The translations under genes were made by a program, and so were the position numbers. The notes beneath the pieces are model-generated. The model had not been told where the DNA came from, made no database searches, and saw only the letters and a program-made list of their open reading frames with translations. Positions 48,387 through 63,248 of a stretch of 64,000 nt of DNA are shown here, piece after piece (within the stretch, counting starts at the first letter, position 1; each line of letters opens with the position of its first letter). The stretch spans positions 8,701,922 to 8,765,921 of the forward strand of contig JAQFVV010000042.1 of NCBI GenBank assembly GCA_028023455.1, given 5' to 3'. The DNA comes from Epiperipatus broadwayi. Its lineage: Eukaryota; Onychophora; Udeonychophora; Euonychophora; Peripatidae.

Positions 48387-48501
48387 TTATTATTGTTCAT
48401 TATATATATGTAGTCAATTGCTACAGTTTAATTGATGTGTCAAACTTATTACCCTCACTACTTTGACACAATCACTTAATAGAAGAATATTAATATTTTT
48501 T

Positions 48502-48949
48502 TAGCCATTTATTAATCTAGAAATTAGTCACTTGATAAATAATATTTCTGTAGTGTAATCGTCACTACACCACTCTCACACAAGATAGGGACTGATATCT
48601 ATCTACTTCCATTAAATGATTTGCTTCAAAGTTATGATGGCAGTAAAGTTTTACACTTATCAATTAAAATGTAGTAATTGGCTATCTATTGTATGCTGGA
48701 TGATTAAGGATATGGGTAAAAGATTGTGATCTGGGTCAATTGATGGGTGCTGATTCAACATGAAATGTGGATTTTGGGAATCATATGTTATTTCCACAGT
48801 CTTTCGTTATATGTTTATTATTATACTTTTTCACAAGGTGTTAAAAGTGGATAGAAACTAGTCCCTACCAGATGTGAAAGTGGTACAGTGAAAATTACAC
48901 TACAGAAATATTATTCACTAAATGGACAATCTTTAGTCTAATGAATGAC
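48502..48949. mobile_element. 448-bp TIR MITE (right arm)
   Basis: Mirror of 37,903-38,350, with the same terminal inverted repeats. Confidence 0.7.
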
Positions 48950-51900
48950 TAAAAAAAATATTAATTTTAAAAGTTCTCTTTTAAAAATACTAATGTTAGG
49001 GATTTCATAAATTTTCTGAAGCTTGAAAGACTAATTGAGGTATAATGTTGGTCCAAAATAAATGTTAATTTTTTTTATTATAAAATTAAAATCGATACAG
49101 TAAAATAAAAATAAGATCACAGTGAATTTTTGATCCTTTTTTTTCTCATTTATCATTATTCTATATGTCACCCGGTTTCTTTGTTCACAAAATCAATACC
49201 ATAGAAATACAGATTATTTTTTTCACATATCTATTTACATCTTGAATTGTTGATTGATCACAGTTGTAAAAAAAAAAAAAATTATATGGATGTGTGTGTG
49301 TGTGTGTAAATATTAAATATTTTGATGAAATTTTTCATATATATATATTATAGTTTTGAGTTCTGCTATAATGAAACCAAACAAAAAATCAATTAAACAC
49401 TGAATCGGCAAATAAAATCATGTTAATTCGCAATATTGATTACTTTTCTGACGCTATATAAGCCAAAAGTTGTAAATATATATATGAGAAAGAAAAAAAA
49501 GCTTTTAAAATAGATCTTTGCACAGAAAACATTTTGGAATAATCGTACATAGAAGTACAGTAAAAAAAGTAATACTTGTCGTCAGGTCTTCCTGTTTCTG
49601 GATGATGAGAATTTAAATGTTTTTTTTTTCTATGCCTTTTCTAATCCTCTAACTAAAAATAATCCATTTTTGATAAATATTGAATAGTTGAACTGATTAA
49701 CTCAAGTTGACTATATGAAAAAATAATTCTAAGATCTGATTGGAATGTGGAAAAATCTTCAAGTTTTACCCAACTTAGATTTGAATCCAGATTACAAGAA
49801 TACCAGCAAAATATACACCAAAAAACTCTCATGTATAGATATTTTACACACAATCTATGAACACACAATCTATGAATATGCACATGATATTTGCAGATCA
49901 TTGTTCTCTAAGACAGATTAAATAATTACCTTAATTATTCTTTAACTTTTTAAATTATTCTGCCTTAGGTAGATAAATTTTTTAATGACCCAAAAATATA
50001 TTTTGATAGACAAATAGTCAAAAATGAATCGCAGTTCGTCAGAGAAAGTAGTAATTTGCCGTTATTTTCTTTCAGAACTAGAGTGACAGTGATTTAAACC
50101 CTTAGGCAATAGAGATCATTGACTCCAACATAGATTAATTCTATATCTATCATTTCTAAATTATTCTTAGACTAAAATGATAATTTAAAAATAAATATAA
50201 TGTATTAAATTACTAAAAATGTTTATTTATATATATAAAAAAGTATATATTTTTATACATTGCCCATTTACTTATGAAATGCATTTATATATATAAAAAA
50301 ATTATATACTGTATATTTATATATAATGCCCATTTACTTATAAACACGTGATATATCCATGCTATCATAAACATGTACCATTGAATCTATAGTTTAGTTT
50401 TATAGGAATGTTAATATCTTATATTATAATATGAATTAAATAATAAATATTTTTAGATAATTAATTTTTGTTCAATAATATGCTTTTTATATTGTTTATA
50501 TAATATAAATATGCAAAAATATTTATTTAAAATTTATAATCCTGCGTTTGTTAAACAAAATAAATTTCTAATCCAGCACCTCCCAATTTCTTTTAGTCAA
50601 GGAACACCTCAGTATGTAATCGTTAAAAACAAATGTCGCGAAACATGTAAGAATGTATTCATAGATAATTACTTCGTTATTGGCACCCATGATATTATAT
50701 TGCCTCTTCCTATTTCTAAACCCATGTAACCTCTGGAATAAAATACACAAGAACTCATTATCTTTGTTTGTACTTGGTTATGCAAAACTTGCAAAAATCA
50801 AGATTTTGAACTCTGAGATTAGCATAATCCATTATTATAATCACATATAAAAATATTCAAAGTTATAAGAATACAAAAAGTGAAATGTCCTATAAATATA
50901 AAAAAATAACAATAAACCATGCCTTCCCCTTCACCAATGGTTAAGACCACATTACGTTGCAATTATATATACAATATATATTACAATCAATAGGTTTATT
51001 AAACTAATAGAAATTAATGGGGGATTTTTACTCACTGACTAATAATAGCTGGATACCCATTTACCAACTAATACTGGATGATTACTGATTTTGGTCATGC
51101 GATAATTACTTGGGGGATAAAATCTATAAATATGCAAAATTGATTTATTTGATTGTAAAAGCAAAATATTAATTTGTTTTTATAAATCAATTATTTATAT
51201 CCCAAAGCAAATCACTATTTGGTGGAACAAAATTTTGAGTATACTATTTTAATCTAATCTCAGAAAAAATCCAATATTTCATATTAAATTTAAAGTCAGT
51301 TAAGTATTTTGCTTAATGGCTGATATATACATTGACAAATGAATTTGTAGAGTAAAATGATTACATTTTGTTTCAAATGCCGACTTTAGAAATTTCTTGA
51401 TAAGAGAACAACCCCCCCCCCCCAGTAACTATTCAAATATTTTTCCAAATAGAAATTGATTCAGGATGAATCTGCCTTCTTTTATTAATCCATAGAGAAT
51501 AAAAGTTTGTAGTGGTGAGATGTATGTTGCATATCAGTGTTTTAGTTATTTAATTAAGTAAAGTAATTAGGCAACAGGGTACTGCAACTAAGCAATAGCA
51601 CTTGCTCATCATTGGTAGCTTACCACTACTTGTCACACCATTATCATAATTTTTTGTTGTTACATTTATCGCTTATCCCCTTAAGATATTATTCAATTAT
51701 GATGTATCAAAATAAATTGCTTATTTGGCAGTGTATTAAACAAGATGAAAATTAAGAAAATTTATATTTTTATAGCTATGGGATTGTTGATCCACTATCT
51801 AACAACTGCCACATCATTTCAACTTTGCCTTATATTATATGTATGTTTGTTAAATTTCCTGCCTAATATTATGTTAAGGATTTTACAGCCAGCACTAATA

Positions 51901-54031
51901 GTTATTCTTCATCGATTGTTTGCAATTTCTTTTCATTTTCTAATGCAAATTATTCTAATATTTTAATATATTAGAACTATATTATAAACTTTAATGGACC
52001 CCTTATATCATTAAGTATCATTGATCATTAATTTGAAATACTCATCCAATTAACATTAAGAGATCATTTTGTAAGTAATATATATTTTTAGATTCATATT
52101 TAAATGTTATAAAGATTGAAGAACATAGTCCTGTTTTATATACTAATATAATAAACTTAGTATATATAATAATTTTAATATCATCATAAATAAACAATTA
52201 TTATTAAATATAAAGTGCATAAAATATATAGTAATATTTAAGGAGAAACTAACTCTGAATGTGCATATCATTAATAACAATTTTCAAGTCAGATTTTCTA
52301 AGATCATTTTAACCAACTTTCAAGGAATGCCCTCTTTTTCATATTACTGCTAATTTATTAGGTAGATTAAAAATGGAACATTTTTAATTTATTATATAGA
52401 CAATAAATCGATCATTGACACTTCAATGAAACCAAACTAACTTCTAATTTCAAATAACATCTAAGATGTAAATTCTAATAATTTTAATAACACCATAAAT
52501 AAACAATATCTAGTATTATAGTAAATGCAATTGGAGTTCGATTTTCCATGCTGTTTTTTTTATGAAATTAACATTATTAGAATTTATATTTTCAATATTG
52601 TTTCAAACTGTAAGCTAATTAACTAGTGCATCATGACGCCAATCACTGCTAATATAAAATTTCATTCTTCAAGTAACAATGATTGGTTTGCTATCTATAT
52701 AACAATGTGATATTTAGATAAAAGTGAATCATTTTTGTTCTTCCATAGTGTAAGCTTGTGGTTAAACACCTGTAGAGGTCCCTACTATCGCATTTTTACA
52801 CGCATATTCTCGAGGTGATAGCCTCAGTAAATATTACTTAATAAATTTTAGAAAATTACTAATAGTAATAAATTTTAATATAAGAGAGAGAGAAAAAAAG
52901 TTATTTACTAGTTTGTGAAAATGCCTCTAGGAAGTTTAACTTCAAATTGTAGTTGTGTTTAATGACAAAGAAAATTTTCAATAAAATTATATACTGTACA
53001 AGCATATCTATATTGTTTATTTACTACTTTGCAAATGTCTCTACAGTTATTCTTACTATAATCTAACTAAACAAAGAATCATAATTTATTGGCCTTTATT
53101 AATAAAAACCAATAGTAAGGAACTAGTATGGAATTTGTATATAATTTATAGTTTTATTCAGGTTTAAAATAGATGGCTCTAACGCAAAGAAAATAATGTA
53201 AATTATTATTCTTAATACAAGCTTCTTATTAAGGGGATGCATTACTTATCATATGCAAAATATATCAATACTGTACATAAGTATTGTTTTCACATTTATT
53301 TATTTATTTGTAATTTATATATACTTTGCAGTACATAAAAGACTCTAATTTAAAATAATCTTTTTTAAAAAAAATCACAAATATTATGTGATTTTGAACC
53401 AAACAAAAAACTAAAAAAAGAAACAACAAATAAATACTGTAACAAAAAAAACGTTTGTCAATTTCACAAAAATTAATGGTTTCCTGTAAGATATTTTGCA
53501 TTTTTTCAAGCATTACCAATCTACCAAGGTATTATATAATGAGAAAAAACACATAAAAAAAAACAATTTTATTAAATATCTAAAAAGAAAAAAAAATGGA
53601 TTTGTATCAATTAAAAGCGTTTTTTTTTTTTTTAAAAAAAAAATCTTAAACAATTATATAGTCTGTCTGGGAACTACTCAAGAAAAAAATCAACTAAATG
53701 ACTTAATTTTTAAAAAAATAAAAAGAAAGCTGTTAGACAGTTGGAAAAATATATAAAGGACTGAAATTGTATAATCACAGATTATAAAAGAATTATTATA
53801 GTGGAAAAATTAAATTACTTATGGTCTTTGATTTGAACTATGACGTCAGAGGTTTTTTTTTAATATCTATAAACCTGAAAGTAATTGATTTATATAATTT
53901 AAATGTTAATAATTTAATTATATGTGTGTATGTGCATATGTATTATGTTTGCATATGTGCAGTAATTTGAAAAAAACCTAGATTTTACTTCCTATTTAAG
54001 ATGAAGTAAACATTGTTAGCTATTTATAACT
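48950..54031. other. AT-rich noncoding DNA (right arm)
   Basis: Mirror of 32,813-37,902. The C12 run at 51,412-51,423 has the same length as the left-arm G12. No gene. Confidence 0.55.
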
Positions 54032-55695
54032 GTTACTTTTTATAAATCTCCACATATACACTCCAATGCAAAACTTTTTATATAATTCCTTTAATTTTCT
54101 AACAGTTTTGACTGTCCTGCAGTCTTCATCCGAGCTACAACATTTGAACATATAATCATATAACCATTATTCTATATACATATAAAAATACATATTTTAC
54201 ATTATTAGGTACTTGTTAAAGAGCCACTGTACATCGTTTGGTGGCACTGTTTCTGTGCAAAAACACAGAAATATGCCGTTTATGCAGCCTAACTTATGGC
54301 ATATAGAACAATTCTGTTCATATTAGCTGCTAGCAGGCCTAGATGGCATTGCACACAAATATTACAGCCCACTGATGTGATTCACAACACTATCAAATAG
54401 TGCACACTTCACAGATCACTACCATGTGATGTGAGAGTGTACGTAATTCAACTGGCCATAACACTTTTAATGCGCATTCGAAGTAATGATCTTAGACCCT
54501 AGCTGACATACTATTACATACTAATAATTGTTAGCCCATGCCTGCACTTCCCTACACAGCTTGGAAGGTGAAAAAAAGTGAAAAAAGGTAGGGTCAAAAA
54601 CCATTTTTCAGAACTCACATGAATTGGCATATTTTCGCTAGAGGAGCTATGGGAAAAATCGTAAGTTTGGTTTGATTAGAGTAATGCAACATTTGGATGA
54701 TCCTTAGGATCAGCAAAACCATCATCCCCCCCCTCTCCTGCACATTCCAGTGCTACACACTGAAATTTAATTTAATGGAATTTAATTTAATTTGAGTTGA
54801 TTAGTTTGTTAATCAAGTGTTTGGTTTTTTTTTTTAATTTTTGTTTAAATGTTTAATTTACTATTAGAAGAATAATGTACATTTTTAAATCAAAAGAAAA
54901 GTATTTTGTTTTGTTTTTGATGTTTAATGTAGAATGCTAAGAATAACGTAAACTTGTCTGAGGTTGCATGTTGTTTTGAAAATCATAAGCTTGGTTTGAT
55001 CAGAATAATGCATTTTTGGATAATCCTTTGGATCAGGAAAACCATCGGTCTTCTTCCCTGCACATTCCAGTGCTACATGCTGCAATTTAATTGAATGGAA
55101 TTTAATTTAATTTGGGGTGATTAGTTTATTAATCAATTTTTTTTTTTTAACTTTTGTTTAAATGTTTCACTTACTATTAGAAGAATAACATACATTTTTA
55201 AATAAAAGTGTTTTTGTTTTGTCCCAGCCTGAAAATGTTATATTAAAACATTTTTGCACAGGAACAGCACCATCAAGCGATGTACAGTGGCTATTTAATA
55301 AGAACCCATTATTATTATTAATCATATTTTATTTTTAATCTTATACCTTTACTTCCCTCTTTTTTTACTAATTATTATTATTTTTCCATTATTTCTTTAT
55401 GATTTTTATTTTCTTTTGACTTTTTATTTTTTACCTTTTCTTTTTATCTATCATTGACTTTACTCTCTAATATATCACCTTTTTATTTTATTTTTAACAC
55501 CTATAAATTTAATTCCTTTCCTTCCTTTCTATTATATATTTTTATATGTATATAAAATAATGATTGTATGATTATATGTTTAAATGTTGTAGCTCTGATG
55601 AAGACTGCAGGACAGTCGAAACTGTTAAAAAATTAAACGAATTATATAAAAAAAATTTGCATTGGAGTGTATATGTGGAGATGTATAAAAAGTAA
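54032..55695. mobile_element. 1.66-kb TIR element (right arm)
   Basis: Mirror of 31,152-32,812, with the same terminal repeats, inner inverted block and internal tandem duplication. The + strand at 55,595-55,626 has a hammerhead-like core (CTGATGA, GACTG/CAGTC stem, GAAA). Confidence 0.7.
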
Positions 55696-56162
55696 TATAT
55701 ATGAATATATGAAGGAATGCAAAAAAAGTAAAGGAGAAGATATAAGAATAATACTTTTATTTATAACAGTATTATAATTTGGCTTCATTTAACATTATAC
55801 AATTGGCATTTTATTATTATTTATTCTAGATCATTCCAATTTTTTCTTATATATAATTTACATGTTTTTCTATTAGATATACAATATATGCACATAGGCA
55901 TATATATATTACAATGACTACATAATAACATCTTTACTAAGTTGAAACTGTATGTTACTTTGTAAAACATCATCGTTGGTTTTTATGTTTTAATATTTTA
56001 CAGAATATGACTTTAAGTTATAATAAATTATAATATACATGTACTTGTGTGTATGAATGCTAAATTCTCTGTTCAAAAGGAGATTGACATAACTAACACT
56101 ATGAGATTGCAAAACAACATTTGAATATCATTATTAGTAAGCTGAAACTAATGTTTTTAAGA

Positions 56163-56365
56163 TTAATTCATTGCAACTATATATTTTAAATATAAATGAA
56201 TAATCTAACAGCTTCAGCAGATGACAATGCATTTTAAAGTTAAAATAATACCAAAAAGTGATTCCATTTTAACTTTGTTCTCCTTGATATATCAGAAGGA
56301 TTGTCTTTCTCTGAAGCTGGAAAGTTATTCAATTATATTTAAAATAAAAAGTTGCAATGAGTTAA
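56163..56365. mobile_element. Hairpin MITE, family C (right arm)
   Basis: Mirror of 30,482-30,684. Confidence 0.7.
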
Positions 56366-56418
56366 TATATATATAATATTTAAATACGAATATTTTGACT
56401 ATACTGAATTTAATGTAA

Positions 56419-56574
56419 CTAGAAGGAATTTGAACTCAGACTTTCAGGCTCCCTGCAGCTATCCATTCCATCTTATATAACTGATACACATGTATGTGGT
56501 TATGTGTATCAGTTATATAAGATGGTGTGGACATCTGTAGGGAGCATGAAAGTTTGAGTTCAAATCCCTTCTAA
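56419..56574. mobile_element. Palindromic tRNA-like hairpin element (right arm)
   Basis: Mirror of 30,273-30,428; the B-box-like word 'gagttcaaatccc' is on + near 56,558. Confidence 0.7.
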
Positions 56575-57736
56575 TATATATTGTGCCAGAAGCCTACCCC
56601 TTTTAATCTCACCACAATATTTTACCTTGTAACTCTACTCCACTAATACATAACCTACACAGGGTTCTATAAATTTCTAAATAATGAAATCCACAATTAA
56701 TTATTTAAATTAACAACTACAGACCTCACATATAAAAAACACACAAGTAAACTTACTGATTCTTCCACTATCCAAGAAAACACATGGAAAATAAAAAATC
56801 TATATTATTAAAAAGGGAATCAAACTAATAATCATTAGTTATATATTTCTGATCACCCTTTTGGTATCAATCTCTATAAGGATCAGTCAAACTTGTCATT
56901 ATGAAAGTATTTTTGAAACACCTGTAATCGCATGGACTTCATCCACTACTTTCTCTCTTTCAAAGAAAAAATACTTTAGAAAGGGTCTTTGTAGATACAT
57001 CCATCTGTATTTTTCTATGGCATATCTTAAGTTCAAGTGCAATAATACTTAAATTCCCAAGGTAAGTGGTATATAATACAAGAAACAGAAAAAACAAAAT
57101 ATATAATTTATACTTACCATAGAATGAGATGATCAGATGAGTGTCTATTATATCTAAAAGCAGTATGCTGGTGATCTGCAGTACATAGTTTTAACTGGCA
57201 GTCAATACTGAATGTTGAGAAAATCTTATTTTTAAACTTAAATTAATACTTTATAAATAAGTGGTAGAGTGCTGCACCCTGGCACAGTAATCTTGTTTAA
57301 TTGTTTTGCATTCAAAAACAAGTAAACTTATCTATCCTTTTATTTATCACCACAATAGGATTTTGTACTAATTGTTTTTCAAATTCAGATTTATATCAGT
57401 GAGAGATGGGATAAGAGCAGAGGCAGTACGATTGGTCATTAGTGATCCTATTTTAGGTAAGTTAGGAAATCACTGGTCTGTACCCTGAAATAATTAATCG
57501 ATCTTAATATTTATTGTTGATAAGTAAAGACTCTTGTGACTATAACTGGTCTTCTGGCCATTGAGTATCCATCCACACACAACACATTGCAGCAGACATA
57601 AATTGCCTTTCAGGCCAAGATGATATTAAATCATCCAAAACTTATGATAATCTGTTATGCGTCCTGCTTTATGCATAAAGTCTGAGGATAACTTCTGAAT
57701 AAGTCTACTAAGAATTAATAAAATATAGCGAGTGAT

Positions 57737-59517
57737 TTTTTTTCTATTCTTATCTATACGCAAATTTATTTTGAAATGACTTTAGCTTTTTTTTTGTTAT
57801 AGTGATGAGTATTGCCTTTAAGGGATGGGTTTTAATATAGGGGCTGAGCTGAATAATTTGTGTGTATACTTCCTCAGACATCACTGATATTTGACTGCCT
57901 GAGTTTAATAACATCTTCAGTATGACCACTTTTAACATAATTTTTTTTATCTATGGCAAATTCTGGGATGAAAATCTAGTCTCACCCTTTTTCCAATGAT
58001 ATTCAAAATTTTCCACATTGTATATATTTTTATTTAACTATGATTTCCCCTTAGCATCTCTGAACTTAGACAAGAAACAATTTGTGAAGTCCAGAATGTG
58101 CTTCTCTTATTCTTTATTTTGATGGTTTTCTGATCTTTTATTTAAGACCCTGCTAGCATAGGTATCTATGAATTCTTTCATCAGTATTCAGGTTAGATGT
58201 ACATCCAATTCATCAAATGATTCTTGTACTAACTAGACTGTCAATGGATCTTCTTTTTTTTGTTTTTTTCTTCATGTTGACCTCTAACCTGTAGCATTTA
58301 TGTACCATTCATTTTCTCTTCAAATATACTTCTTTCATTTGGAATTTACTGCAGTCAAACACATTTAAGAGTTCAGCTACATGTTTTACATTTTTCTTAA
58401 ACAATCCAATAAACATTTGCTCTATGTAACTATCCTGATAATTTGATTTTGGATAATGAGTCAGCTGTTAAGGCTTTTAGTTTTGCTGTCTATCTTTTTA
58501 AAAATAATATACTTTTCCAAATCAGCATTTTTGGTGACATTTGGTGTATAATTCCCTCCAGCATTTTAAAATAGCTTGTTGAAATCAAAGTTCTGATGCT
58601 TCTTAAATAAAAAATCTCATCAAGCGTGAGATGAGCCCTGTATATGACTACAGACTACGGTTATTTTTGCCATCTCAACTGTTATTTAAACTGAAATATT
58701 TCTCTAGACTGCTGTGATACTCAATTGGAGTCTCACTTATATGCCTCAAAAACATCCTTATCTTTAGGAACTGATTAACTATATTAGATGATTTGTGGAA
58801 AGTGTGTATGTAGTGTATATGTATTCAAGTTAGCATTTTTTGATCTTCTTCATGTGAAATTCCATTAATAAAGTTTTTCTATGGAGTTATTTTTAAGTTT
58901 TCCTCGTTTTTTATTTCTTTTTGTTTTGCCTTTATTTTCTAGATTGTTCTTATCATCCCCAGCCATATTTCACCCTGGCTTCACTCTCTGTATTTGAAAT
59001 TTTTTAATCTGTTGAGACAAACTATTTATTCAACACAAACCTATGCCATTGCTTCACTGTTTTGACTTCTCAAATATTCTATTTTTTCCTGTTGCTTTTA
59101 CTTATTTTGTTAGAATTTGTGACATATTTCCTGCAATATTCTATCTCCTTATCTTGTTTTTCTTTGTTTTGCTGGATTTCACAATATATCTCTTCTACTT
59201 TTTTATAAAAATAATAGAACTTCCTCCAGCCTTTGTATAATTTATTCTGTCATTTGGTCTTGGTCCTCTTTAATTTCTAAATATGAATTTTCTATTTGAC
59301 TCTTAATATCTACAGCCAATTTGTTTGTATTGACAGCTAAATTTTCTATTTGATATTTAGTATCTTTAGTGTCTATCATTTTTGACTTTCAGTAATTTTA
59401 ATATCTATTGCTAAATTTTCCACATTTATAGCCATGTTTTCTATATGACTTTTCAATTGCTGAAACATCTTTACCATTATACTTGCATCACTAATCAATT
59501 CCTTTTTGGAAAGTTTT
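57737..59517 (-). pseudogene. Decayed Ty3/gypsy-like gag-protease remnant (right arm)
   Basis: Mirror of 27,330-29,110. The protease stretch (57,750-57,938, minus, 62 codons) is open in this arm: MLLNSGSQISVMSEEVYTQI and on, with the S-V-M-S segment that follows the active site in retropepsins. The catalytic Asp position is Asn, as in the other arm. The coiled-coil gag-like part lies at about 59,197-59,467. Nonfunctional. Confidence 0.6.
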
Positions 59518-61028
59518 TATTTTTATGTTCAGTTTGAAATATTTTTCTTAATTGGTGTGTCTGTCCCTTCCTTTCAGTCTGCAATTTTTTATATAAGAAA
59601 AATCTCACCCTATCACTCTATTTTTACCGTTTTAAAACATTTGGCTTCATCTTTCTGACTTCACTTTTATTAGTATTATTATTTGTATTTATATTTAATT
59701 TTTAAACAAAACTAGCTTATTCTTTCTTTCTATACATTCTATTATTGTAATCAGAGCAAAAAATTATTTCCTGTATTTATTATACTTTTTTTAGTAATTA
59801 TTCAATTCACTGTGCTAACTGTATTAAGTATACCTGAAAAAAAGTTATATTATCAAGGCATACATTAAAGGTACCATGTATGTAGTATATGTAAGATTAT
59901 TTTATCAAGCCACATGTTGAAGCATCAAATCTAACAGGATTCAGGTAACTTTCTTATGTACATTTACTGAAATGTGGACTTGCATGTTAGAGTTAATAGG
60001 TATTAGGAATGATCACATTGGGTATATTTGTAATGAACATCCTAACTAATTATGATAATCACACTGGGTTATTATTAAAAAATTTTTACTTCCAACATTA
60101 ATACCAGCTATATTCCCTACCCATCATTCCCACAAAATAGGTTCAATCAAAGGGATCCCTTTCCTGGACAGTATAGAATTTTGCTATTTATATTTCTGTC
60201 TTACTTTCAACTCTAGCACAACCTCTATAAAAAGGAATAGGACAGGTTCAATCTCTTCCTCTCATATTTTCTGATTTTAAACACTTCTATTCCTTTACAA
60301 CAGAATCAGGATAGCATGGTAATGCTTCAAAGGATAATTACTTTTGTTGATATAGTGAACCTGAATCACAATTTATCTTTAATCAAAAAATAAAAAACTG
60401 ACACCAATCTCTGTATCACAATTATGTACACATTGATATTAGAATGTCATGGAATAAGAACTAGTCCTGAATATTTACAATAACACATTAGTTCAACCCA
60501 TTACATAATAAAAAAATTAACAAAAATAAATAAAAAATACATTAAAATAAAAATATAAAAAAACTGATTTATGTGCATTTGTAAAATATAGAAGAAAAAG
60601 ATAATATTTACAGAAATATACTATCATTCGATTTTAGTGGATTCTAATGTTTTATATTTATTTTAGGTATATTTTATTTTAGACTAACCAATAAAAATAG
60701 AACAACAAAGTCTTACCCATGTCATAATTATTTTATGATCACATATTTGTTGTTTAGAATTCTTACTTCGAGCTCATAAATTGTTTTTAGGCCAGTTTCC
60801 TCATTATCTACAATTCACAGGAATATTCAAAAATGTATAGTTATAATGCACTCTTAATTTCATGTATTTTCAAACTGCTATCATTCAATTTATTTAGCTT
60901 CCTGGTTACATTAGGTTCATATGCTTTGGAAGTTTAATAGCTAAGGTTGGATTAATTTTAGATATAACTTCAATGTCAGCTGGCCAGAGATACAATATTA
61001 TTCTTTTCTTGATTTACCCACACATATA
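59518..61028. other. Noncoding DNA (right arm)
   Basis: Mirror of 25,819-27,329. No gene. Confidence 0.55.
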
Positions 61029-62687
61029 TCATCATCATCATCAACCATTATCAATCTACTGCAGGATGAAGGTCTCTCCAAGTTCAATCCATCTTCTATG
61101 ATATTTAGCTTCTCTTCTCCACATCACCCCTACACATTTTCTTATCCATCCATCTCACATGTAGTCTCTTTCCTGGGTCTTTTACAATCTCTTGGAATCC
61201 AGTTTAAGATCAATTGTCCATCTATTATCATCTCTTCTAGCAATATGTCCAGGCCAACTCCATCTTTTAATTTTTTCAATAAGGTCAATAACACCTGTTT
61301 GTTCTTTTACCCATAAATTGCATTTTTGATCTCTAGTTACTCCCAACATGCATCTCTCCATACTTCTTTGAGAGGTCTGAAGTCTCTGTATTGCTATTCT
61401 ATTAAGTGTCCAAGTCTCAGATCCATAAGTTAGAACTGACAAAACACATTTATTAAAAACCTTCCTTTTCAAACACATAGGCATATTTCCTTTTAGTATC
61501 AAGTTATTTCTACCAAAAGCACTTCAATGAAGTTTAATTCTATGATTAATTTCATCCATTATGTTTCCATCTGTATTAATAATCTGACCAAGGTATTTGT
61601 AGCTGTTAACTTCTTTTAACTCATCATAATCAATCTTTATTTTCATATTTTGAGAAAATCCATTGAACATTATTTTAGTCTTTTTAACATTTATTTTTAG
61701 TCCTACTTTCATTTGATAACTCCTGTAACATTTCCTGCAGCTCTCAAGCATTATTTGCAAAAAAAAAACTACATCAGCTGCAAAATCTAAATGACTTAAA
61801 TAATCTCCATTTACTTTCACTCCTTTAGCTTCCCATTTTAATCCACAAAATACTTCTTGCAGCACTTCTGTAAAATGTTTTGGAGATATGGAGTCACCCT
61901 GTCTTACACTCTTCTGAACGTTGACTTTCCTAATATCATTATGTAATGTAATTGTTGCTGTTGCATTTTTATAAATATTCTTTAAAATATGACAATATCC
62001 TGGATCTATACCTTGATGATCCAATGCTTTAATCACTGAAGAAATGTTTATAGAATCCAATGCCTTTTAATAATCTACAAATCCAAAACATAATGGCAAT
62101 TCATATTCATTTGTCCTTTCTATAACTTCTCTCAATACATGAATATGATCTACTCTACTAAAACCACTTTTAAATCCAGCTTCTTCTCTTGGTTGGTGGA
62201 AATTCAATGTTCTCTGTAGATGAGTTGTAATTACCTTGATAAAAATTTTGTATAAAACTGATAAAAGGCTGATAGGTCTGTAATTTCTAATATCTTCTTT
62301 ATCACCTTTTTTAAATATTAATATTAATACTGCATTCTTCCGATCATCTGATACACCTTTATCATTTAGACATTTGGTATATGACTTTGCTAAAAACAAT
62401 TCTAATTCTTCACCTGCTTCTTTTAATATATCAATTATAATTTCATCGTTATCTGGAGTCTTTTCTTTCTTCATACATTTAATTGCATGTCTCACTTCTT
62501 CATTTAAAATTCTGAGCAATTCTGAAGATATAATAAATATTGGAGATACTTGTTCTTTATTATTATAATTCTTGATAGAAGTCTTTTACCCATTTCATGA
62601 TGTCATCTCTCTTTTTAGTAATAATTCTATCTTTTTTTTCTTATTGTAGATATAAATTTCCTACCATACCAAAATGTTGTTTTACAC
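61029..62687 (-). pseudogene. 5'-truncated RTE reverse transcriptase (right arm)
   Basis: Mirror of 24,160-25,818. Open stretches 62,067-62,519 (150 codons, the N-terminal RT motifs), 61,524-62,060 (178 codons, from DSINISS after motif A to INHRIKLH) and 61,182-61,502 (C-terminal part). Here a GAA-to-TAA change makes a stop within motif A (FVDY*KA), while the A10 run near 61,749-61,758 keeps motif C and the next block in one frame, opposite to the left arm. The FAADVV defect of motif C is shared. Dead copy. Confidence 0.9.
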
Positions 62688-62694
62688 ACATCAT

Positions 62695-63030
62695 GTGACA
62701 TCTGACTTGATTTTTTTATCATTTTATTTTTTGCTATTAAGGCTTTGGCGATTTTATATCGCTAAAGCTATTAATATATGGTGTATCTGAACTTAGTTTG
62801 GTCCCATATGGCTATTTGAATTAGATAGCTGGATTGGAAGACATATGGATGTCTGACAATTTTAGATTTTCTACTCAATAGTTATACATTAGATTAAGTG
62901 CTGGGCTTGTCCTAGTATTTTTAATCTAATGATTGAATATCCTGCACCTCACTAACGATGCCAGAAGCAGAACCAGTCTGGGGTTGAGGATATTCTCAAA
63001 GCTTGTTAAGCACTTATTTTGAGAGCTCTC
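62695..63030. mobile_element. Family-A-like MITE (right arm)
   Basis: Mirror of 23,815-24,150. Confidence 0.5.
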
Positions 63031-63083
63031 TCTCTATGTATATAATATAAATAAAATGTCCGTTAATTAAAATAAAATTGTAA

Positions 63084-63248
63084 TTATAATAAAAATAATA
63101 CATTTAATGGTAACAAACTATTCTAAACAATCCTTAAATCCACAGGAGTACTTTCAGTTAATTTCTTAAACCTGCCTCAACCGAAAGTACTGCAGATTTA
63201 AGGATAGTTTATAATAGTTTGTTACCATTAAATTTATTTTTATTATAA
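63084..63248. mobile_element. Hairpin MITE, family B (right arm)
   Basis: Mirror of 23,599-23,763, same length (165 bp). The flanking TA microsatellite is shorter here. Confidence 0.8.
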
